Shown here: in pieces, positions 1 to 8,598 of the stretch | Layout: each line of letters starts with the position of its first letter | Numbering within the stretch: the first letter of the stretch is position 1 | Assembly: GCA_002104905.1 (NCBI GenBank) | Contig: MCFE01000227.1 | Span: forward strand, 1 to 64,000 | Source: Basidiobolus meristosporus CBS 931.73 | Lineage: Eukaryota; Basidiobolomycota; Basidiobolomycetes; Basidiobolales; Basidiobolaceae | Length of the DNA: 64,000 nucleotides | Direction: 5' to 3' | The notes under the pieces: model-generated | The model's input: only the letters and a program-made list of their open reading frames with translations | What the model was told of the DNA's origin: nothing | Database searches by the model: none | Made by a program: the position numbers and the translations under genes

Positions 1-134
1 TTATCCACATATAGAGCTAATAGAACTGGACTTGCTCTATCTGGCTTATAGTATATACTATAGTCAGCATTATTCCTTTTGAAACTCAAAGATTCCAAAT
101 AAGAATCTATCTTGCAATTCCAGGCTCTTGGTGA

Positions 135-857
135 TCATATAAGACCATATAGAGACTTTTTAAGTTTGCACACCAAATGGGGGTTATCTTGGTCAACAAA
201 CCCATCAGGTTGGTCTATATACACGTCCTCATCAAATTCTCCATTCAAAAATGCAGCTTTTACATCCATTTGATGAATAAAAAACTTATATTTGGCTGCA
301 ATAGCCAATATTAATCTGATGGAATTAAACTTGGCTACCGGTGCAAAGGTCTCAGTATAGTCAAGTCCTTTTGTTTGAGAGTATCTTTTGGCTACAAGTC
401 TTGCTTTGTATCTGTCAATTGTACCATCAGCCATGTATTTTGTCTTGAAGACCCATCTACATCCAATTGTTTTTTGGTTGATTAGTAATTTGACTAAGTC
501 CCAAGTTTGATTTTCCATCAGGGCCTCATATTCCTCAGTCATTGCAGATCTCCAAAACTTTGTCTGAGGGCTACTTAGGGCCTCTTTTACAGTCAGAGGC
601 TCATCAATATGGACAGAATAGGCATAGGCTAAGATTGTACCCTCATTGAAATAGTAATTTGGGCTATTTCTTGTCCAATTGGATCTCTGGGCATTTGATA
701 CTGGAATAATTGCTTCTGGGATATTCCTGGGCACTGATTCTGGCTGAACCACAGCTATAGAGTCCTCTGGAGTGAAAAAATTTTCACTGTTATGCTCTGA
801 TTCAATCCTGATAATTGGTGGACTTGAGAGCAGATTTTTGTCATCATCTGATGCCAT
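135..857 (-). pseudogene. copia reverse transcriptase, N-terminal part
   Basis: This is the start of a copia RT domain. Visible landmarks are GCRWVFKTKY, RYKARLVAK, the ETFAPVAK block, MDVKAAFLNGE and CKLKKSLYGL. In this family the last block normally continues as GLKQSPRAW. Here the frame reads GLI-stop and then SPRAWN, so a premature stop at about 135 cuts the domain. The remaining codons down to position 1 reach LYVD, the start of the catalytic YVDD motif. The ATG near 857 is not a true start: the frame is separated from the integrase part upstream only by two stop codons. Confidence 0.88.
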
Positions 858-929
858 TTTTTGTGAAAATTATGAGTTTTCATCAAACAACACATCCCTG
901 GATTTGATTAGCTTCTTTGCTTTGGTATT

Positions 930-1973
930 TTAGATTCTGTATGCTTTACTCTCATTGCAGTAACCCAAAAATATGCATTTTACATGCTTTGGCTCAAATT
1001 TTGACCAATTTCCGGTCAGTTTCTTGGCATATGCTGTACACCCAAATATTCTTAGATGTTCTGCACTTGGTCTGTGCCCATACCATGCTTCAAATGGAGT
1101 AGAATTACAAAGTATTCTGTTATAACTCCTATTTTTAAGGTATACAGCAGTGGCAACTGATTCTGCCCAAAGACCATAGGATAATTTTTGATCATGGATC
1201 ATAGATCTTGCCATATTTATTATTGATCTATTAGCACGTTTTGCTACTCCATTTTGCTGTGGGGAGTATGGTACAGCAGTCTCATGTTTTATCCCATGAA
1301 TCTTGCAGAAGTGGATGAAGAGTTTTGAGGTATTTTTTCCACCATTGTCAGAGTGTATTTTCTTGATTTCTTCATCAGTGTCTCTCACCACCATGGCTTT
1401 AAGCTCCCTGAGCTTAGACAGAGCTTCTTTCGTTCTCTCCATGAAGTAGACCCATGTGTATCTTGTATAATCATCAATAAAAGTGATTAAATACTTCATC
1501 CCACTCAAGGATAAATATTGCATAGGTCCACACAGATCTGAGTGAATTAGATCTAGTTTTTTCTTAGTTTTGATTATCCCAGAGCTCTTCAACAATTGTC
1601 TGGCTTGTTTCCCATATATGCAGGCTTCACAGTGCTTCAAACTAGCTGCAGGATCAATTTTTACTCCAGAAATTAGCTGATCTTTGATAATTTTGCACAA
1701 ATAATTAAAATTGATGTGCGCAAATCTCCTGTGCCAAAGCATTGGTGTTTCTTCATTTAAGTTACTTATATTGGCTTCCAAATATGATGGAATATGAGTC
1801 AACTTGCACAGATTCAGATCTCTGATACCCAAAGCAATATGGGCACCATTTTGATCAGTAATCTTGCTTCCAGAATTGTTAAAGCTGAAACTGAGTCCTT
1901 CTGTGGCAACCTTGCTTACAGAAAGTAGGCTCTTGGCCATTTCTGGTACATAAAGTACTTCTTTAAAGGTCAT
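930..1973 (-). pseudogene. copia GAG-pre-integrase and integrase
   Basis: The translated frame has the pre-integrase zinc-binding block (LWHRRFAHIN then HCEACIYGKQ). The integrase core follows: the first catalytic Asp in LIHSDLCGPM, the second in IHSDNGGK and the Glu-equivalent region PYSPQQNGVAKRANR, where the usual ERxNR has become AKRANR. Loss of that acidic residue suggests an inactive enzyme. The frame ends in a stop at 930, and a second stop follows before the RT frame at 857. It acts, when functional, in the retrotransposon particle to insert cDNA. Confidence 0.88.
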
Positions 1974-2999
1974 TGTATGGCTCCCCTTGCTGCTTCTTAG
2001 GCTTACTTGGATGTTCCTTCTCCCACTGCATCAAGTGTTCTATTGTCACCTATGAAAACCTTCTTGATTGGAATTTCTTGATATTGGGTAAAAAGTTCTT
2101 CTTAGTGTGTAAAGTTTTGAGATGCTCCAGAGTCAATGTACCACATCTGAGAATCCTTGTTTGTGGTCATATTTAGTGCAGATATGAATAGTCTATCTTC
2201 AGTTGTTGCAGCATTTCCATATTCAGGCTTCTTTTGATGATTATCTCCCTTTTTGAGACACTGGTCTGATGTGTGTCCCTTCCTTTTGCAGTAGTTGCAA
2301 AATAGGTTGCTGTTGCCTTTGTAGGGTCTTGGGTACCTCCTTTGTTGGTTATCACTGCTTATTAAAGCATTTTCTTCTTCCTTCTTATTGGTGCTTGATT
2401 TTCTTAATTCTTCATCCAGGAGCCTTCAATATACATAATTTAAGGTCAAATCTTCAGTTCTGGACTCTTGGGCTAATACAAGGCCCTGAAACTTGTTTGT
2501 CAGGCTATTCAGGATGGTACTATCACATCCTCATCAGTAGTTAGTATACCCACAGATTCCATCTCATCTACCAGCAGGGTAAATCTGTTAATTAGATTTT
2601 TCATTTCTTCTCCTGGCGGCATCTTTGTAGTAAAGAATTTTCATCCCAGATACATTTTCTTAGCAGCTGAGCATGACTGGTAGGTGTCTTCTAATGACTT
2701 CCAGGAATTCTTTGCTGTTTTTGCTCTTGAGTAATGAATTAGCATTTTGTCTTTAATATTAAGGCAAATGCAGTTAAAGGCACTTTGTTCTTTCTTCTGG
2801 TACATTGAGGCTTCCTCTCCCACATATTTAGGTGGGCATTCTTCTCCCATGACAATATTCCAAAGGCCTCTTTCTTGTAGTAGCATCTTCATCTTCACCT
2901 TCCACACCTGGTAGTTAGATCCATCCAACTTTTCAGCAGAGGGAAAAATTCCAGTAGTAGCTGTTTTAGACATTGCAGAGAGTGACAGCTTGGGGCTCA
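1974..2999 (-). pseudogene. copia gag, zinc knuckle and protease region
   Basis: Reading from the LTR inward, gag begins near 2973-2999 (MSPKLSLSAMSKTATTG, then LDGSNYQVWKVKM), a typical copia gag start. Around 2250-2300 a CCHC zinc knuckle CNYCKRKGHTSDQC can be read, and near 2140 a protease motif WYIDSGAS. These lie in different frames and are separated by stops, so the polyprotein cannot be made. A second copy of the gag start, in the opposite orientation, is at 59168-59585 and confirms the frame. Confidence 0.82.
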
Positions 3000-3004
3000 T
3001 AACC
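2993..3004 (-). promoter_or_regulatory. copia primer-binding site (half-tRNA type)
   Basis: Directly inside the LTR, minus strand, the sequence is GGTTATGAGCCC. This is complementary to the anticodon region of initiator methionine tRNA (GGGCUCAUAACC as generally known), the half-tRNA priming used by Drosophila copia-type elements. The tRNA match is from memory of the tRNA, not from a search. Confidence 0.6.
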
Positions 3005-3569
3005 TGTTGTAAGAGTCTTGGAGATATTGGAAGTGATTTGGGAGAACAAGTAGAATATGCGGTTCTCACTTAATAGACTTGTTCCATTGTGCCATTGATC
3101 ATAGTGCCAGAAAGTGCTGTATATTTTGTTGTTAATTTGATATTCAAGGGTCATATGCATGTCAATTTTGATCCCAAATTGGCACTGTATGGCATCATCT
3201 GGCACTCTGTGGCATGATCAGGCACCATCTGACATGCTATGGCACTATTGGGCACTATGATCAGCTGGAATGATGGAACAAGTCTAATGATTTATTGAAT
3301 GTAAAAGTAGTATTTATACTTATACATTGTCTTGGCATTACAAACAGGTAGAATAGGTTGAGAAAGGTCTCATGAACATGTGTGCAAGGTTTGGGGCTGT
3401 TTGGACAACTTTGAGAATTTTCATGTTCTGGGTACCTGGTATTTTGGTGAAAATATTCTAAGTAAGTCCCAACACAGAATTTGGTCAGTATTCTCTAGGA
3501 TTTGGAGGTAATGATATAAGTGACTAAGTCTGGTGAATATTTAGGTGGAATTACAAACTTTCTACAACA
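3005..3569 (-). repeat. copia copy 1 long terminal repeat
   Basis: On the minus strand it starts TGTTGTAG and ends TTACAACA, giving TG...CA ends with a short inverted repeat. A TATA-like GTATAAATA lies near 3310. Its 565 bp include a 211-bp foldback element plus a 3-bp duplication, so the LTR itself is about 351 bp. An independent copy at 58819-59167 is 349 bp and has the same boundaries, which is how I set the outer end. Confidence 0.85.
3075..3285. mobile_element. short (211 bp) foldback-type MITE inside the copia LTR
   Basis: Terminal inverted repeat AGACTTGTTCCAT...ATGGAACAAGTCT, flanked on both sides by AAT (3072-3074 and 3286-3288). The related copia LTR at 58819-59167 lacks it and has a single ATT (59099-59101) at the equivalent place on the opposite strand. 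The interior is rich in GGCAC/TGGCA motifs. The ends match the 734-bp family elsewhere in the window, but the interior does not. Confidence 0.85.
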
Positions 3570-4200
3570 ATATTTTAGCATTCTAGGAATATTCATCCAG
3601 AAGCAGATCACAAATGCCAATTTGGCACATCTACAGCTTTTATACAAGGAGTTTGTGATGGGATTTGAGTGGTAATACTACAAGCATAAAGCTGAGTGTG
3701 TATATCTCTGCTGCTACTGTTTCCATTCTGTACTTCATCTTGCTTGGTGCATAGAGATCATTGGACCTTGCCTCACCTTTTGGGAGCTGCCTATGGAGTG
3801 GATGCTTGGCATAATAGAGAGACAAGTCAAGTTACAACTACTACTATATCCCAATCTTATCAAGAATATAACCCGCAAGGTTAGGTTGGATGCAACAAGC
3901 AACTAATTGTATTGGGACAATCATATCAAGGTGTGCCAGGTTTCTCTTGTGTACAAGACAATTTCTACACCTTACAATTTGGAATTCACACAAACAAGAC
4001 CCAGAGGGCACCTATAAGGGGACTAGAATCCAGCAGGGAGAAGGAGTAAATTGCCTAAGTACCAGAAAGTATTTTGCAGATATTCACAGTGTATTCATGG
4101 CAAAAGTGGCCCAGCAGTTTCAATACCACTTGGGCTTAGAATTACAATCTTGATGGCCATTTAATGAGATCATCACTGTTATTTTCTGTTGGGATGCTTG
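3570..4200 (+). pseudogene. Plavaka-type transposase C-terminal remnant
   Basis: This stretch is similar in DNA sequence to 25880-26600 in copy A, which is the C-terminal third of the transposase. Shared pieces include the coding of NANLTHLQLL and the later fragment around ATNCIGTIISRCARF. It is full of stops. Its upstream part is cut off by the copia LTR ending at 3569. It is only a relic used here to recognise the insertion. Confidence 0.65.
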
Positions 4201-4229
4201 TAATGAGGAGTTTACATCTAAGATGCATT

Positions 4230-4680
4230 TTGATAGCATTAGGGTATGTTACACTTAGTAGAATTCTAAGAAAATGTGCACAAAGCTTGAGGCTGCTAGA
4301 GCATTTTTGACTTTTTATGACCTGGGTACCAGTTACTGAGGTGAAATAGTCTAATTACCAACAAAGAGTTTGTGCAGAATTCTCTGAAGTTTGTAGATTA
4401 TGATCCAAGTGAATAAATCAAGTTAATATTTAGGTGTAATTGCAAGATTCACAATATTCCCACCCAACTAACTATTCATATTAACTTTGTCCCAAGTGTG
4501 ATCTATGTTATACAGTTTGTCTCTATCTAATGGTTATTTGAATATATCTGCAGTCCTTTCATCTGCAGGACAGTAAACCAAGTTATCTAAGTAATTCTCT
4601 ACACAGCATCCATTCAGACATTCTAGCTACTGTTTACCCATTAGCATGCAAAAGAAATGCGCTTAAAGTACCTGTAAAAA
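4230..4680 (-). mobile_element. degenerate copia 3' end: RNase H tail plus LTR
   Basis: 4230-4460 resembles the copia LTR on the minus strand (shared blocks around 'ggtgaaat', 'cagaattctctgaagtttg' and 'aatatttaggtg'). Just upstream in element sense, 4460-4600 translates to ADERTADIFK-stop-PLDRDKL, the end of a copia RNase H (family pattern ADIFTKPL.R..F). Homology stops at about 4680, where the GC-rich gene island begins. Confidence 0.65.
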
Positions 4681-4689
4681 GCCAAGCTC

Positions 4690-6335
4690 TTTGCGACCAG
4701 TATTTACCAGGTTCAAGTAAACACCATCAGATCTACATGAAGGCCGATCTGATATCATGCGGTAAATTGCATTTAAGGAAGTAATCAATGTTCTGGCCAC
4801 AAACAGGCCGTTTTCAAACCCCACCCGGAATGGAAATCAGATGATGCGGTGTAACCATGGACCATAGAAAAGGGTACGAGTATTGATGGAGGAGTTCGAC
4901 CAAAGATATAGGACTTGGCCGCATTCAACACGACACAACAAATTTGCACAATAAATGCTCTCGGTGCTGGATTCAAGTCCGAAGAACCGAGACACGAGTT
5001 CCAACAAACTGCACGGTGCGCCAGTACGTTGCAAATCATCCCCCGTGTCCCATCCCCCTTCCAAAAAATGGCCGAGAAACAGGTATGGTTCCCTTCTCCT
5101 GACGATTGACTAAAAGATCACATTTGTGACCGCACCGCAGCCAACCGATTTAGAACTTCTCCCATTCCGCCAGTGTAGTATCGCCGGAGTTTCGTCCCAC
5201 CGGCACGATCTGCATATTTCATTAGGAGCAACAGTGGTTCGCCATAAAAGGAAACCCACTTCCTATCCAGGGGGCGGTCAAGGGCCGATTCTTAGTCATC
5301 CACCGATTATCAACAATCAATGCATGAGGAGCGGGGCGAGCCATCTGAGGTGAAGCACCGTGAGCCTTGTTGCCACAGGAATCGCGAGTGCATCCGACAC
5401 TGGACTGGGCTATGAGTGAGCTGACACAAGGCAGCAGGGTCGAGGAGGGATCGACTGGAGATGTTCAGGACTCATCGGAGATGCGCTGGATAGGGCTATC
5501 GTCGCTGGGTGCTGGGGCGTGGCTCTACCGGGGTTGTCCGGAGGGCAGCGGCGGCCGGGCTTTGGGCTCAGGTGCTTCGTGGTGGCAAATGATCGAATTG
5601 TGCGATGTGGGCGGGGACTAAGGACTGAGATCCTGAGAATGAATTAGCCGGGTCTCCATCCGCATCGGTTGGGTGATACACCGCCTTGTCAGGTACTCCA
5701 TACATGTCCAGATAGGAAACCACCTCTTGGCCGCCAGATCTTCATCAAGCACCTCTCCCCTTGGAAAAGGGTGGGGTGGCTGAACGTGCTACAGGCGACT
5801 TTTGAGATCACGGCCAGTGCCAGGCCAATGGAGACTGGCTCCTCGTAATGCTTCATGCATGAGCACACAATCACCGTTGCGGAGCAACCCGCCGGCGCGA
5901 GCCCTTTGACTGCCATGCAGCCGCATTGCCGTGGTGTTTTGCCTGTTTCGAAGCGTGTTCTGACCTGTGCCCCTGCGAAGCCAATCACTTTGCCCCTCCC
6001 GCTGCTCTTTCGCTCCACACCACCAGGCAAGTTGCTCGTCATTCGGTAAGCCCGACATGTGACCCAGGTGATATACAATGATGAGACAAATTGATGGCAT
6101 CCCTTCCGTGATAGGCTGGGCAAATGAAATTTTCTTCAGCAATTGGCTCCAGTGCGTCATCTTTTTTCATGAGCTACATCGTCACAATCGAGGGTGGATT
6201 TATCCCTGGCATCCACCGGCGGTGAATCTCACCTGGTTAGCGCTATTTAATCTAGTGTTGACAGCTTGACTGGGAACCTAATATATCCATCATACAAGTC
6301 ACCTAAACCCTTTTTGTCTAACCTACTCTCCTTTG
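4690..6335. other. GC-rich region without a recognised gene
   Basis: Base composition and CpG content change sharply from the AT-rich, CpG-poor flank. Short open frames occur on both strands, but none shows a recognisable motif, a consistent set of splice sites or repetition elsewhere in the window. I found no tRNA with a convincing T-arm. It probably holds upstream regulatory DNA of the gene that begins at 6402. Confidence 0.4.
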
Positions 6336-6339
6336 CCTC

Positions 6340-6378
6340 AAGCCCCCCTACTCCTACTTCCCCTTCCCCTTCCCCCAC
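6340..6378 (+). promoter_or_regulatory. pyrimidine-rich promoter tract of the PQ-loop gene
   Basis: A run of C and T with few interruptions ends 24 nt before the proposed ATG at 6402. CT-rich tracts just upstream of start sites are common in filamentous fungal promoters. No clear TATA box is seen next to it. Confidence 0.4.
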
Positions 6379-6401
6379 GAAAGCCTGTGAATTCCCACTG
6401 C

Positions 6402-7687
6402 ATGTTTGACCTAGAGCCGCAGTACTGCCAACCCTCCCATGGTATTGTGAACGTTCTTCTGGCAGTGTTCGTTGTCGTCGGACTTTTCGCTTCTTACGTT
6501 CCCCAGGCATGTGGACCACCCGCATTTCTCTAGTGCTCTGTTTCAGAAAGAGAGCTGACGAACCCTTAATTCCAACAGCAGGTTAAGATCCTCAGGAACA
6601 AAACCAGCGAGGGTTTTAGCCCGTGGTTCCTGTTGCTAGGCTCTTTGGCGTGTTTGTCGAGTTTACTCAACGTGCTGGTACTCCAGTGGCCAGTTCTGCA
6701 GTGCTGTAGGTTTTCGGTAAGCCATTTTCCCGGAGATTGGATGGTCGCTGGGCACTCAGACTAAGGTGCGCTTTTTAAGACGCCGGGGAGGTGTTTTCTG
6801 AATCTTTTAGGGATCCTCCAAGTGTCCGTTCAGTGGGTTTTGCTCGTCGCGGTGTAAGCTTGCTTCTCTGGTGTTACCTCCCCAGCTCTATCTAACCTTT
6901 TTGCCCAGCCTGGTCTTGTTCATCGTGTATTTTCCTGCTCATCGAAAGATGATCTACTTCTCTGACGCTACGGTGCCACATGCGGTGCCTTCATACGAGT
7001 GGAGATTGTCCAAAGCAATTGCTCTGGTCGTTGCCTCTCACCTTTTGGTCTTTGTTGGGGTGAGTGTGTATCTGCTTTTGATGGTTGGGGGGCCGCAGCA
7101 TACCGCAACCAAATGGTGGGCGGGAGCCTTAGGAGTGCTTGGCATGATCATGTCCATCCTACAGTATATCCCCCCGATCCGCCGAACCTGGAAGCGAAAG
7201 GTTAGTTCCAAGCGATGATTTCTAGATAATGCTTCACCTCGCTAAAGTGATTTCTAGTCTGTTGGTGCGTTGAGTATACCAATGATGCTGACACAAACCC
7301 CAGGTATGTGACTAGACTCCCATGCCCATCCTTGGAGCATCTACTAACTGAACATCAGCCACTTTCTTGCTGGCCTATTCACTTTTCCTGCAGCCGGGAA
7401 CCAACTGGTCTTCCTGGGTCGGGCTGCTAGTGTCTGGGGTTTTACAGAGCGTGTTGTTGATCCTGTCTATCGCGTGGTATCAGCGAGCCAGGAGGCTGAG
7501 AATGTACGCGCCGATCCTCATCACTGACGACGAGGATGAGGAGGAGCATCTAAATCACTCACATCCTTACCAACGCAACGAACGAGAGCCGTTAATCAGA
7601 GCCTCCAGCCCGGAGTCCGCGCGAGGCAGTTCAAATTCGCGACGTAACAATTACTGGAAGCCTAGTCCCGCAAGGGAGTTGAGCTAG
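6402..7687 (+). CDS. PQ-loop repeat membrane protein, six exons, 326 aa
   Basis: Exons: 6402-6506, 6582-6716, 6780-6853, 6909-7200, 7258-7303, 7359-7687. They total 981 nt with all phases consistent, encoding 326 aa plus stop. The protein has a string of hydrophobic membrane segments and the PQ-loop layout. Loop 1 has YVPQ at residues 32-35 followed by ILRNKTSEGFSPWFLLLG. Loop 2 has QYIPPIRRTWKRK (190-202) followed by SVGALSIPMM. The second motif is PP instead of PQ. Between them lies CFLNLLGILQVSVQW. The cytosolic-type tail is acidic (DDEDEEEH, 274-281) and then basic/serine rich. PQ-loop proteins are seven-helix transporters or receptors of vacuole/lysosome or other membranes; the substrate here cannot be told. 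Introns 2-5 have GT-AG ends, with clear CTAAC branch sites in introns 3 and 5. Intron 1 (6507-6581) appears to be GC-AG. The gene is convergent with the LIM gene at 8599. Confidence 0.88.
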
Positions 7688-8598
7688 CCAAGCACCAGCA
7701 TGGGGCCGCCGACAACCGGCAAACCGAATGTAATATAGTACAACTGGAAGCACCTCTTTAAGAAATTTCATCTATTCCTAACCTCATCCTTAACTACACT
7801 TACTCTCACCGTCACCACCCCTCCCCTTCTACGCCGCCCTCATACTTCCCACCCCACCCCTCCGCTTCGATACGAGTTGCCTCTGCCTCTGTTGCTGTGA
7901 GCAGTCGATTGACAGTCTTGCTTCTCGGGTGCATCCATTCGCCTGACATTTTGTCCCAGGGAAGCATTGGAATGCTCGTGGTCTTCACTATCCCATCCAT
8001 GTCCATCAACTCCTCCCTGAATACGCCCCCCTCATTCCCATGACGCCCAACCCGATCATCTATCCTCGTAATCCCGTCGATGTATTCTACGACCCAACGA
8101 ATACTTCTTACATAAAGACGTATATATGTATGTGATGGTATAATGATGGCTGAGCTACAGCCTCGTCTCCTTTTTACGGCCCCGACTAGGCATGAGGTAG
8201 GTTTATGATGGATGTCAACCTTTCCCGCGGCATCTGAAGCGCTCTAGTTTGAGAACTCCTGGTGTTTAGATTGTATCCGGAAGAGTATTTAATCTTTGAT
8301 GTCTAACCTACGGGTTTCTATTACGAAATATGGTATCAGGGGGGAGGGGGAGGGGGAGGGGAAGTGGGATTCTACAGGCTCATTAAATCTACAGGTATTA
8401 ATCTGCACGGTGATTAAATAATCAACAAAATTCAGCAAAACGAGACCAGGTTGCACTGAGTGGTGAACAGGGACGAGCAGCAAGCCAACTCCGGGTATTA
8501 GGGATGGGATGTACATTAGGTTGGGCGTTGTAGGGAACATCGGTTTTCGTGTCGCTAACCGGGTTTATCCGGGAGGTCTGGGGAGTGCGTTGTTCATT
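7688..8598. other. intergenic region between two convergent genes
   Basis: Holds the 3' untranslated regions of both neighbours. Minor pyrimidine-rich runs occur at 7790-7870. I see no open frame with recognisable features and no RNA gene. A strong G-rich tract (8339-8368) is listed separately. Confidence 0.45.
8339..8368 (+). promoter_or_regulatory. G-tract able to form a G-quadruplex
   Basis: Four runs of 4-6 guanines separated by single A residues, followed by GTGGG. It lies about 230-260 nt past the stop codon of the LIM gene, on the strand opposite to that gene's mRNA, and about 650 nt past the PQ-loop gene. A role in transcription pausing or termination is inference. Confidence 0.35.

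Larger units (their letters stand above)
1..3569 (-). mobile_element. Ty1/copia retrotransposon, copy 1 (partial)
   Basis: A copia element read on the minus strand: 5' LTR at 3005-3569, half-tRNA primer site just inside it, then gag, zinc knuckle, protease, integrase and reverse transcriptase in the usual copia order. The 3' part of RT, RNase H and the 3' LTR lie beyond the left window edge. The reading frame is broken by at least two in-frame stops and several frame changes, so the copy is dead. Its right end (3569) abuts the interior of a Plavaka-type transposase remnant, so it inserted into that older transposon. Confidence 0.88.

Noticed and set aside
4690-6160. Open frames of 60-144 codons on both strands
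   Set aside because: No recognisable domain, no convincing splice structure, and mutual overlap on both strands as expected in GC-rich non-coding DNA.
6852-6885. A 34-nt intron in the PQ-loop gene
   Set aside because: It would keep the frame but is too short and lacks a branch site. A 55-nt intron (6854-6908) with GTAAGC, CTAAC and CAG keeps the frame and gives a better family match.
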